Below are positions 1-9,154 of a stretch of DNA of 9,154 nucleotides, in pieces. Every line of letters starts with the position of its first letter. Position 1 is the stretch's first letter. The notes under the pieces were generated by a model that worked only from the letters and a program-made list of their open reading frames with translations, was not told where the DNA came from and did not search any database. Source of the stretch: Pseudomonas sp. UBA5782 (lineage in GTDB: Bacteria > Pseudomonadota > Gammaproteobacteria > Pseudomonadales > Pseudomonadaceae); the NCBI GenBank assembly GCA_002418465.1, contig DIEE01000011.1, positions 11,943 through 21,096 of the forward strand, read 5' to 3'. Both the position numbers and the translations under genes were made by a program.

Positions 1-52
1 AGATGCCGGGCGTTTTCGTTTCTACCCCTCCTCCACTCATGGAGAAAGGGCC

Positions 53-114
53 GGGAAAGAAGGCGGATCGCCACAGGACGCAGCCGCCTGGTCGCCCTCG
101 CCCCAAAAGGGCGA
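53..114 (-). terminator. Possible terminator region downstream of hemE
   Basis: Two weak hairpins lie in the 140 bp after hemE. One is TCGCCC / GGGCGA (98-103 with 109-114). The other is AGGCGG / CCGCCT (61-66 with 84-89), which on the minus strand is followed by the T-rich TTCTTT. Neither is strong. The rest of 1-140 shows no gene, repeat or RNA that I can support. Confidence 0.25.
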
Positions 115-140
115 AGGAACGTAACGCGCACAGCCGAAGC

Positions 141-1208
141 TTAGGCGTGGTACCGCGCCGACAGCTCGTGCACCGCCTCGAAGAAGGCGCGAGCGTTCTC
201 CGGATCGACCTCCGGGGTGATGCCGTGGCCGAGATTGAACACCTGACCGTCGCCCTCTCCGTAGCTGGCGAGGATGCGACCCACCTCGGCGCGGATCGCC
301 GTCGGGTTGGCGTAGAGCACGCTGGGGTCCATGTTGCCCTGCAGGGCCACCTTGGCGCCGACGCGGGCGCGGGCGCTGCCGATGTCGCAGGTCCAGTCTA
401 GGCCGAGGGCTTCGGCGCCGCTGTCGGCCATGGACTCCAGCCAGAGGCCGCCGCCCTTGGTGAACAGGATCACCGGCACACGACGGCCGTCGTGTTCACG
501 GATCAGTCCATCGACGATCTGCTTCATGTAGGCCAGGGAGAACTCCTGGTAGGCCGCCGCCGACAGGCTGCCGCCCCAGGAATCGAAGATCTGCACGGCC
601 TGCGCGCCGGCACGGATCTGCCCGTTGAGATAGGCGGTGACCGAACGCGCCAGCTTGTCGAGCAGCGCGTGCATGGCCTGCGGGTTGTCGTAGAGCATCG
701 CCTTGGACTTGCGGAAGTCCTTCGACGAGCCGCCTTCGACCATATAGGTCGCCAGCGTCCACGGACTGCCGGAGAAGCCGATCAGCGGCACGCGACCGTT
801 CAGTTCGTGGCGAATGTTGCGCACCGCGTCCATCACGTAGCCCAGGTCCTGCTCCGGATCGGGGATCGGCAGCGCCTCGATGTCGGCCATCGAGCTGACG
901 ACCTTCTTGAAACGCGGGCCTTCGCCGGTCTCGAAGTACAGGCCCTGGCCCATGGCGTCGGGGATGGTGAGGATGTCGGAGAAGAGGATCGCGGCGTCCA
1001 GCTGCGGGTAGCGGTCCAGCGGCTGGATGGTGACTTCGCAGGCCAGCTCGGGGTTCTTCATCAGGTTGACGAAGTTGCCGGCCTTGGCTCGGGTGGCGCG
1101 GTACTCGGGCAGGTAGCGGCCGGCCTGGCGCATCATCCAGACCGGGGTGACGTCCACCGGTTGCTTGAGCAGGGCACGCAGGAAGCGATCGTTCTTCAGG
1201 ACAGTCAT
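141..1208 (-). CDS. hemE: Uroporphyrinogen decarboxylase (HemE), complete
   Basis: This cytoplasmic enzyme removes the four acetate carboxyl groups of uroporphyrinogen III to give coproporphyrinogen III in heme biosynthesis, without a cofactor. The 355-residue product has the usual family length and both family signatures: PVWMMRQAGRYLPEY at 22-36 and GFSGSPWTLATYMVEGG at 144-160. Expected active-site residues are present: R27 and R31, D78 in FSDILT, Y155, S210 in FDSWGG, and H328 in GHGI. The ATG at 1206-1208 starts directly at the conserved N-terminus. Its Shine-Dalgarno site is weak, only GGA seven bases upstream. The stop is TAA. It lies 93 bp downstream of the dehydrogenase gene, with an intrinsic terminator between them, so it probably has its own promoter, although I could not find a convincing one. 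Identification is secure. Confidence 0.97.
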   Translation of the reverse strand: MTVLKNDRFLRALLKQPVDVTPVWMMRQAGRYLPEYRATRAKAGNFVNLMKNPELACEVTIQPLDRYPQLDAAILFSDILTIPDAMGQGLYFETGEGPRFKKVVSSMADIEALPIPDPEQDLGYVMDAVRNIRHELNGRVPLIGFSGSPWTLATYMVEGGSSKDFRKSKAMLYDNPQAMHALLDKLARSVTAYLNGQIRAGAQAVQIFDSWGGSLSAAAYQEFSLAYMKQIVDGLIREHDGRRVPVILFTKGGGLWLESMADSGAEALGLDWTCDIGSARARVGAKVALQGNMDPSVLYANPTAIRAEVGRILASYGEGDGQVFNLGHGITPEVDPENARAFFEAVHELSARYHA

Positions 1209-1256
1209 GGTGTCATCCGGGAAAAAAGTGCGGGCATTTTCGCAGAGCGCAGGGCA

Positions 1257-1282
1257 AAAGGCACGGCGAGTGCCGTGCCTTT
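1257..1282 (-). terminator. Intrinsic terminator of the dehydrogenase gene
   Basis: A perfect 11-bp inverted repeat (AAAGGCACGGC / GCCGTGCCTTT) with a 4-base loop lies 19 bp beyond the dehydrogenase stop. Read on the minus strand, the GC-rich stem ends in TTTT, as expected for a Rho-independent terminator. It lies between the dehydrogenase and hemE and should limit readthrough into hemE. The symmetric A/T flanks could give some activity in the other direction, but no plus-strand gene ends here. Confidence 0.8.
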
Positions 1283-1301
1283 GCTACCAGCGGTGTCAGC
1301 T

Positions 1302-2414
1302 TCAGCGAGCGGCGGGAGCCGCCAGGGCCTTGCGCCGGCGGCCTTCGACGTCGGCGGTGCGCATGGCGCCGAGAACGGTCTGGGCGTCGACCGGGAAGGG
1401 TTCGTTGTGGATGCTCTCGCCCGCCGCGCAGGCCAACTCGGCGGCGCGCAGCAGGTAGGCGTCGTCGACCTCGTGCAGGCCGATGTCGGCCAGGGTCACC
1501 GGCAGGCCGATGGCGATGCAGAAGTCATACACCTCGTCGATCTGCGCCGGTGCGCTGTCGCGCAGCATCAGCATGCTCAGCACGCCGAAGGCAACTTTCT
1601 CGCCGTGCCAGTACGCGTGGGTTTCCGGCAGCGCGGTGAAGCCGTTGTGGATCGCGTGCGCCGCCGCCAGGCCGCCGCTCTCGAAGCCGAGCCCGGAGAG
1701 CAGGGTATTGGCTTCGATGATGTGTTCCAGCGCCGGCGTCACCACCTGCTGGCGGCAGGCCTGCAGCGCCAGCGGACCGTATTCCAGCAGGGTGTCGTAG
1801 CACAGCCGCGCCAGGGCGAAGGCAGTGCGCGGGCCAGGGCGACCGGTCATGTTGGCGGCGCCACGGATACGGCAATCCTCGGCCTCGAACCAGGTCGCCA
1901 TGGCGTCGCCCATGCCGGCGATCAGAAAACGCGCCGGCGCCTGGGCGATCACCTGGCTGTCGACCAGCACGAGATCGGGGTTGCGCGGCAGCACCAGGTA
2001 GCGCTTGAACGCGCCTTCGGCGGTGTAGATCACCGACAGCGCGCTGCACGGCGCATCGGTAGAGGCCAGGGTCGGCACCACGGCCACCGGCAGGCCCAGC
2101 TCGTGGGCCAGCGCCTTGGCGGTGTCCAGCGCCTTGCCGCCGCCGATGCCGACGATCGAGGTGGGGCGCTGCTGTTCGGCGAGGGCGACCAGCCGCGCGA
2201 TTTCCTCGTCGCAGCACTCGCCGGTGAAACGCACGCGGCGGAAGTCAATGCGTTCGCTGGCGGAGGCATCGAGCATCGCACCGAGATTGTCGTCGGCAAA
2301 GGGATCGAGCAGGGCCAGGCTGCTGCCGCCGAAACGGGCCAGTTCTTCACCGAGCTGCGCGAGTGCGCCGCGGCCCTGGACGTAGCGCGAAGGGAAAATG
2401 GCTGTGGTGAGCAT
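1302..2414 (-). CDS. gldA: Glycerol dehydrogenase-like metal-dependent alcohol dehydrogenase
   Basis: This is a complete 370-residue member of the iron-containing alcohol dehydrogenase superfamily, GldA branch. Enzymes of this type oxidise glycerol to dihydroxyacetone with NAD+, usually with Zn2+. The N-terminal nucleotide-binding half carries GIGGGKALDTAK (89-100) and the GldA-typical PTLASTDAPCSALSVIYT (114-131). The C-terminal metal site shows D170 in GMGDAMATWFEA, H253 in AAAHAIHNGF and H270 in WHGEKVAFG, matching the Asp-His-His ligands known for bacterial glycerol dehydrogenases. The ATG at 2412-2414 is chosen because AGGAG lies seven bases upstream; an in-frame TTG at 2432 is upstream of that site. 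No glycerol kinase, dihydroxyacetone kinase or regulator is nearby, so the true substrate (glycerol, dihydroxyacetone or another diol or amino alcohol) is unproven. A terminator follows the stop. Family assignment is firm; substrate is inference. Confidence 0.9.
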   Translation of the reverse strand: MLTTAIFPSRYVQGRGALAQLGEELARFGGSSLALLDPFADDNLGAMLDASASERIDFRRVRFTGECCDEEIARLVALAEQQRPTSIVGIGGGKALDTAKALAHELGLPVAVVPTLASTDAPCSALSVIYTAEGAFKRYLVLPRNPDLVLVDSQVIAQAPARFLIAGMGDAMATWFEAEDCRIRGAANMTGRPGPRTAFALARLCYDTLLEYGPLALQACRQQVVTPALEHIIEANTLLSGLGFESGGLAAAHAIHNGFTALPETHAYWHGEKVAFGVLSMLMLRDSAPAQIDEVYDFCIAIGLPVTLADIGLHEVDDAYLLRAAELACAAGESIHNEPFPVDAQTVLGAMRTADVEGRRRKALAAPAAR

Positions 2415-2421
2415 GGCGAGA

Positions 2422-2426
2422 CTCCT
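2422..2426 (-). promoter_or_regulatory. Shine-Dalgarno site deciding the dehydrogenase start
   Basis: AGGAG on the minus strand sits seven bases before the ATG at 2412-2414. It is the strongest ribosome binding site in the window, and it rules out the in-frame TTG at 2432, which lies upstream of the site itself. Confidence 0.8.
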
Positions 2427-2485
2427 GAGCAACGGGGGATGTCGTCACTCTAGGGGAACGCCGTCGGCGGGGTTTTGCGTCAGGT

Positions 2486-2517
2486 CAGCTTGGCGCGGCA
2501 TGGCGTCGCGCCAGCTG
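2486..2517 (-). other. Second GC-rich hairpin between gltD and the dehydrogenase
   Basis: The arms CAGCT-t-GGCGCG (2486-2497) and CGCGCC-AGCTG (2507-2517) pair over 11 bp with one bulged base and a 9-base loop. No U-run follows on either strand. Its CGCGCC/GGCGCG core is the same as in the hairpin at 2525-2547, so the arms of the two can swap partners. Function is unknown; it lies in the 5' region of the dehydrogenase gene. Confidence 0.5.
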
Positions 2518-2524
2518 CCGGGAA

Positions 2525-2547
2525 GGCGCGAGCTGAGCGCTCGCGCC
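2525..2547 (-). terminator. Hairpin after gltD, possible weak terminator
   Basis: A perfect 9-bp stem (GGCGCGAGC / GCTCGCGCC) with a 5-base loop starts 8 bp after the gltD stop. On the minus strand it is followed by TTCCC, not a good U-run. It may therefore work as a weak or Rho-assisted terminator, or protect the gltBD mRNA 3' end, more than as a textbook intrinsic terminator. Confidence 0.45.
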
Positions 2548-2555
2548 GCGCGGGA

Positions 2556-3974
2556 TCAGACGTCCAGGTAGTCGAGGATGCCCTCGGCGGCCTGGCGGCC
2601 TTCGAAGATCGCGGTCACCACCAGGTCGGAACCGCGGACCATGTCGCCACCGGCGAAGATCTTCGGGTTGCTGGTCTGGTGCTTGAACTGCGACTGCTCC
2701 GGAGCGATCACGCGGCCCTGGCTGTCGGTACGGACGTCGAACTGCTCGAACCAGGGAGCCGGGCTCGGGCGGAAGCCGAAGGCGATGACCACGGCGTCCG
2801 CCGGCAGGACTTCCTCGGAACCGGGAATCGGCTCGGGGCTGCGACGGCCGCGGGCATCGGGTTCGCCGAGACGGGTCTCGACCACCTTGACGCCTTCCAC
2901 CTTGTCCTCGCCGACGATGGCAATGGGCTGGCGGTTGAAGAGGAACTTCACGCCCTCTTCCTTGGCGTTCTTCACTTCCTTGCGCGAGCCGGGCATGTTC
3001 TCGGCGTCGCGGCGGTAGGCGCAGGTCACCGACTTGGCGCCCTGGCGGATCGAGGTTCGGTTGCAGTCCATCGCCGTGTCGCCACCACCGAGCACCACCA
3101 CGCGCTTGCCCTTCATGTCGACGAAGTCCTCGGGGGACTTCTCGAAACCCAGGTTGCGGTTGACGCTGGCGATGAGGAAGTCGAGCGCGTCGTGCACGCC
3201 CGGCAGGTCTTCGCCGGGGAAGCCGCCCTTCATGTAGGTGTAGGTGCCCATGCCCATGAACACCGCGTCGTACTCGGCGAGCAGTTCGTCGATGCTAACG
3301 TCCTTGCCCACCTCGGTGTTCAGGCGGAACTCTATGCCCATGCCGGTGAAGACTTCGCGGCGATTGCTCAGCACGCTCTTCTCAAGCTTGAACTCGGGAA
3401 TGCCGAAGGTCAGCAGGCCGCCGATTTCCGGGTTCTTGTCGAACACCACCGGGGTCACGCCGTTGCGTACCAGCACATCGGCGCAGCCGAGGCCGGCCGG
3501 ACCGGCACCGATCACCGCGACACGCTTGCCGGTCGGCTTGACCTTGGACATGTCCGGACGCCAGCCCATGGCGAAGGCGGTGTCGGTGATGTATTTCTCC
3601 ACCGAGCCGATGGTCACCGCGCCGAAGCCGTCGTTCAGCGTGCAGGCGCCCTCGCAGAGACGGTCCTGCGGACACACGCGGCCGCAGACTTCCGGCAGCG
3701 TATTGGTCTGGTGCGAGAGTTCGGCGGCGGCGAGGATATTGCCTTCCGAGACCAGCTTCAGCCAGTTCGGGATGTAGTTGTGCACCGGGCACTTCCACTC
3801 GCAATACGGGTTGCCGCAGCCGAGGCAGCGGTGCGACTGATCGGCGGCCTGCTGCGGCTTGAACGGGTCGTAGATCTCGACGAATTCCTTCTTGCGCTGA
3901 CGCAGCAGCTTCTTCTTCGGATCCTTGCGGCCGACCTCGATGAACTGGAAGTCGTTGTTCAGACGTTCAGTCAT
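2556..3974 (-). CDS. gltD: Glutamate synthase (NADPH) small/beta subunit
   Basis: GltD oxidises NADPH at FAD and passes electrons through iron-sulfur clusters to the FMN of GltB, driving glutamate synthesis. The 472-residue protein has the standard order. An N-terminal double cluster region has cysteines 50, 53, 58, 62 (CLGCGNPYCEWKC) and 97, 101, 107, 111 (CGRVCPQDRLCEGAC). The FAD site GAGPAG is at 156-161, the NADPH site GGGDTAMD at 296-303, and a C-terminal AGGD FAD-contact motif at 441-444. All eight cysteines are intact. I chose the ATG at 3972-3974 because GAGG lies seven bases upstream and the protein then begins at the conserved MTERLNNDF. A GTG 54 bases further up would add an unconserved 18-residue tail. 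It follows gltB by 102 bp and is presumably cotranscribed with it. A hairpin lies just after the TGA stop. Confidence 0.97.
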   Translation of the reverse strand: MTERLNNDFQFIEVGRKDPKKKLLRQRKKEFVEIYDPFKPQQAADQSHRCLGCGNPYCEWKCPVHNYIPNWLKLVSEGNILAAAELSHQTNTLPEVCGRVCPQDRLCEGACTLNDGFGAVTIGSVEKYITDTAFAMGWRPDMSKVKPTGKRVAVIGAGPAGLGCADVLVRNGVTPVVFDKNPEIGGLLTFGIPEFKLEKSVLSNRREVFTGMGIEFRLNTEVGKDVSIDELLAEYDAVFMGMGTYTYMKGGFPGEDLPGVHDALDFLIASVNRNLGFEKSPEDFVDMKGKRVVVLGGGDTAMDCNRTSIRQGAKSVTCAYRRDAENMPGSRKEVKNAKEEGVKFLFNRQPIAIVGEDKVEGVKVVETRLGEPDARGRRSPEPIPGSEEVLPADAVVIAFGFRPSPAPWFEQFDVRTDSQGRVIAPEQSQFKHQTSNPKIFAGGDMVRGSDLVVTAIFEGRQAAEGILDYLDV

Positions 3975-3981
3975 TTCAAAA

Positions 3982-3985
3982 CCTC
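3982..3985 (-). promoter_or_regulatory. Shine-Dalgarno site deciding the gltD start
   Basis: GAGG (within AAGAGG) on the minus strand lies seven bases before the gltD ATG. This supports the 472-residue product over a start at the upstream GTG (4026-4028). Confidence 0.75.
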
Positions 3986-4035
3986 TTTTCAGCAGCGCCG
4001 AACCTGGGCCGCGCTGCGAGACGATCACGGTTAGC

Positions 4036-4061
4036 CGGCAAGCCCCGCTCGGGGCTTGCCG
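4036..4061 (-). other. Perfect hairpin in the gltB-gltD intercistronic gap
   Basis: An 11-bp perfect stem (CGGCAAGCCCC / GGGGCTTGCCG) with a 4-base loop lies 15 bp after the gltB stop and about 60 bp before gltD. On the minus strand it is followed by GCTAACC, with no U-run, so it is not a typical terminator. A smaller stem, GCCGCT / AGCGGC (4058-4072), overlaps its right arm. It may stabilise the upstream message or tune the gltB:gltD ratio; this is inference. Confidence 0.6.
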
Positions 4062-4076
4062 CTTGAAGCGGCGTTC

Positions 4077-8525
<4,449 letters not shown>

Positions 8526-8533
8526 AGGGACTC

Positions 8534-8538
8534 TCACC
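8534..8538 (-). promoter_or_regulatory. Shine-Dalgarno site deciding the gltB start
   Basis: GGTGA on the minus strand, complementary to the 16S rRNA end, lies eight bases before the ATG at 8523-8525. The alternative in-frame GTG at 8535-8537 falls inside this site, which argues against it as the start. Confidence 0.7.
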
Positions 8539-8547
8539 AGGCTGCCT

Positions 8548-8575
8548 TCTATAACAAGGCAAAAATGCTTTCCAA
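8548..8575 (-). promoter_or_regulatory. Possible second, proximal gltB promoter
   Basis: TTGGAA (8575-8570) and TATAGA (8553-8548) on the minus strand are spaced by 16 bases; each matches 4/6 of the sigma-70 consensus. A transcript from here would start about 16 bases before the gltB ATG and still include the Shine-Dalgarno site. It is weaker than the distal candidate. Confidence 0.25.
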
Positions 8576-8612
8576 TACAGTCAGTTACCGAACGCGCAGG
8601 ACGAGTCGCCAG

Positions 8613-8628
8613 CTTTGCGCAGGCAAAG
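8613..8628. other. Inverted repeat at the predicted gltB transcript start
   Basis: CTTTGC / GCAAAG, a perfect 6-bp dyad with a 4-base spacer, begins at the position where the distal promoter would start its transcript. It could be an operator or a 5' stem-loop of the gltB mRNA. No known regulator motif was recognised. Confidence 0.4.
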
Positions 8629-8635
8629 GGAGGTC

Positions 8636-8664
8636 ATTGTACATATCCACCATGGCGCTCACAA
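8636..8664 (-). promoter_or_regulatory. Candidate sigma-70 promoter for gltBD
   Basis: On the minus strand TTGTGA (-35, 8664-8659) is separated by exactly 17 bases from TACAAT (-10, 8641-8636), a 5/6 match to TATAAT. Transcription would start near 8629, giving a leader of about 100 bases before the gltB ATG. This is the best match in the 234-bp gap between the SPOR gene and gltB. No transcription data were available. Confidence 0.55.
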
Positions 8665-8714
8665 ATCGTTCGCGGCGTGGCGGTGAACTTTAATGTCGCA
8701 ATAACGTAGGATTG

Positions 8715-8745
8715 TGGCGACAGGCCGTGATAGCACCTGCCGCCA
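8715..8745 (-). terminator. Imperfect hairpin after the SPOR-domain gene
   Basis: The minus-strand arms TGGCGGCAGG (8745-8736) and CCTGTCGCCA (8724-8715) form a 10-bp stem with one G-U pair and an 11-base loop, 14 bp after the stop codon. There is no U-run after it. It may end or stabilise the upstream transcript; the evidence is only the fold and the location. Confidence 0.35.
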
Positions 8746-8759
8746 TACTCGACGAAAAC

Positions 8760-9154
8760 TCAGCGCGAAGCGCCCATTTCCTGCTGGATGCTGGCGAAGG
8801 TCTTTGGCCACGGCTTGCCGGCCTGGACCTTGGCTGGCAGCGATTTGATCGCCGCCTGCGCCGCGCTGCGGGAAGGGAAACTGCCATAGGTCACCACATA
8901 GAGCGGCTTGCCCTGGAAGACCTTCTTGAAATAGCGGTACTGATCGCCATTCGCCCGAACGAACGCCTGCGCGCTGCTCTCCGAGGCGGAGCCGAGAATC
9001 TGCACGGTGAACGCCGATCCGGCCTGAGCGCGATACCAGTCCGCGCCCGGCGCGGCGGATGTCGCAGGGGCTGCGGCAGCGGGCTTGTCGACCTTCGCCG
9101 TGGCAGGCGCCGCCGGCTTGGCCGCAGCAGGCGGCTTGGCAGCGCTGGCCGTGG
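8760..9154 (-). CDS. SPOR-domain protein, DamX-like, C-terminal fragment
   Basis: This is the 3' end of a gene that enters from the right edge; 130 residues are visible before the TGA stop. The first 36 or so are a low-complexity Ala/Pro/Lys linker. From about W39 the sequence is a SPOR peptidoglycan-binding domain, with FTVQILGS (48-55), a central YRYFKK stretch, the typical LYVVTYGSFPSRSAAQAAI (92-110), and a short tail ending EMGASR. SPOR domains bind denuded glycan strands at the division septum. In many gammaproteobacteria a DamX-type protein (an AAA ATPase-like region, a membrane segment, a linker and SPOR) sits downstream of aroKB, and I recall that arrangement upstream of gltB in P. 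aeruginosa. The ATPase and membrane parts would lie outside the window, so the DamX name is inferred from context. Another linker-SPOR protein is possible. Confidence 0.85.
   Translation of the reverse strand, partial: TASAAKPPAAAKPAAPATAKVDKPAAAAPATSAAPGADWYRAQAGSAFTVQILGSASESSAQAFVRANGDQYRYFKKVFQGKPLYVVTYGSFPSRSAAQAAIKSLPAKVQAGKPWPKTFASIQQEMGASR

Noticed and set aside
1..40. Minus-strand ATG at 40 opening a frame off the left edge
   Set aside because: Only 13 codons are visible, with no Shine-Dalgarno site upstream; it cannot be told from chance.
492..2453. 653-codon plus-strand open frame opposite hemE and the dehydrogenase gene
   Set aside because: It is again in exact register with both genes, which happen to share the same frame. 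It runs through the terminator and intergenic DNA without any recognisable domain.
2475..4034. 519-codon plus-strand open frame opposite gltD
   Set aside because: It has the same codon-register relation to gltD; the low-complexity His/Val/Ala-rich product is typical of antisense shadows.
8526..8537. Longer gltB, gltD and dehydrogenase products from upstream GTG or TTG codons
   Set aside because: In each case a Shine-Dalgarno site precedes the internal ATG at the right distance, and the ATG matches the conserved family N-terminus (gltB, gltD) or the usual length.
8559..8574. Sigma-54-like GG...GC element upstream of gltB (TTGGAAAGCATTTTTGCC)
   Set aside because: The GG and GC are separated by 11 bases where the sigma-54 consensus needs 10, and the CACG part is missing.
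8585..8653. 22-codon minus-strand leader peptide ahead of gltB (ATG at 8653)
   Set aside because: It has no clear Shine-Dalgarno site, no run of regulatory codons, and its codons overlap the -10 box of the best promoter, so it would not be on that transcript.

Overview
The window is an ordinary, GC-rich chromosomal segment from a gammaproteobacterium, very probably Pseudomonas (P. aeruginosa lineage). The gene order and the close match of the HemE, GltD and GltB proteins to Pseudomonas sequences I recall support this. No search was run, so the species is not fixed. All supported genes lie on the minus strand, so transcription runs from right to left.

Layout in transcription order. At 8760-9154 is the C-terminal end of a SPOR-domain (DamX-like) cell-division protein, cut by the right edge. 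An AT-richer intergenic region (8526-8759) follows, holding the best promoter in the window. Then come gltB (4077-8525) and gltD (2556-3974), the large and small subunits of NADPH-dependent glutamate synthase (GOGAT), separated by about 100 bp with a perfect hairpin. Two GC-rich hairpins follow gltD. Next is a complete glycerol-dehydrogenase-like iron/zinc alcohol dehydrogenase (1302-2414), closed by a clear intrinsic terminator at 1257-1282. Last is hemE (141-1208, uroporphyrinogen decarboxylase), followed by 140 bp with no gene that I can support.

How the genes work together. GltB releases ammonia from glutamine and channels it to 2-oxoglutarate. GltD supplies electrons from NADPH. Together they form the main glutamate-producing arm of the GS-GOGAT cycle. 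Glutamate feeds tetrapyrrole synthesis through glutamyl-tRNA, and HemE acts later in that path, but nothing here shows co-regulation. The dehydrogenase looks like a self-contained cassette: it has its own strong Shine-Dalgarno site and terminator, and it sits between gltD and hemE, which I recall as adjacent in P. aeruginosa PAO1.

I found no mobile element, CRISPR array, tRNA, rRNA or defence/toxin system. No exciting undescribed system is visible. The points worth a second look are the dehydrogenase insertion, the multi-arm hairpin set after gltD, the gltB-gltD intercistronic hairpin, and the gltB leader. Several long plus-strand open frames are codon-register shadows of the real genes and are rejected.
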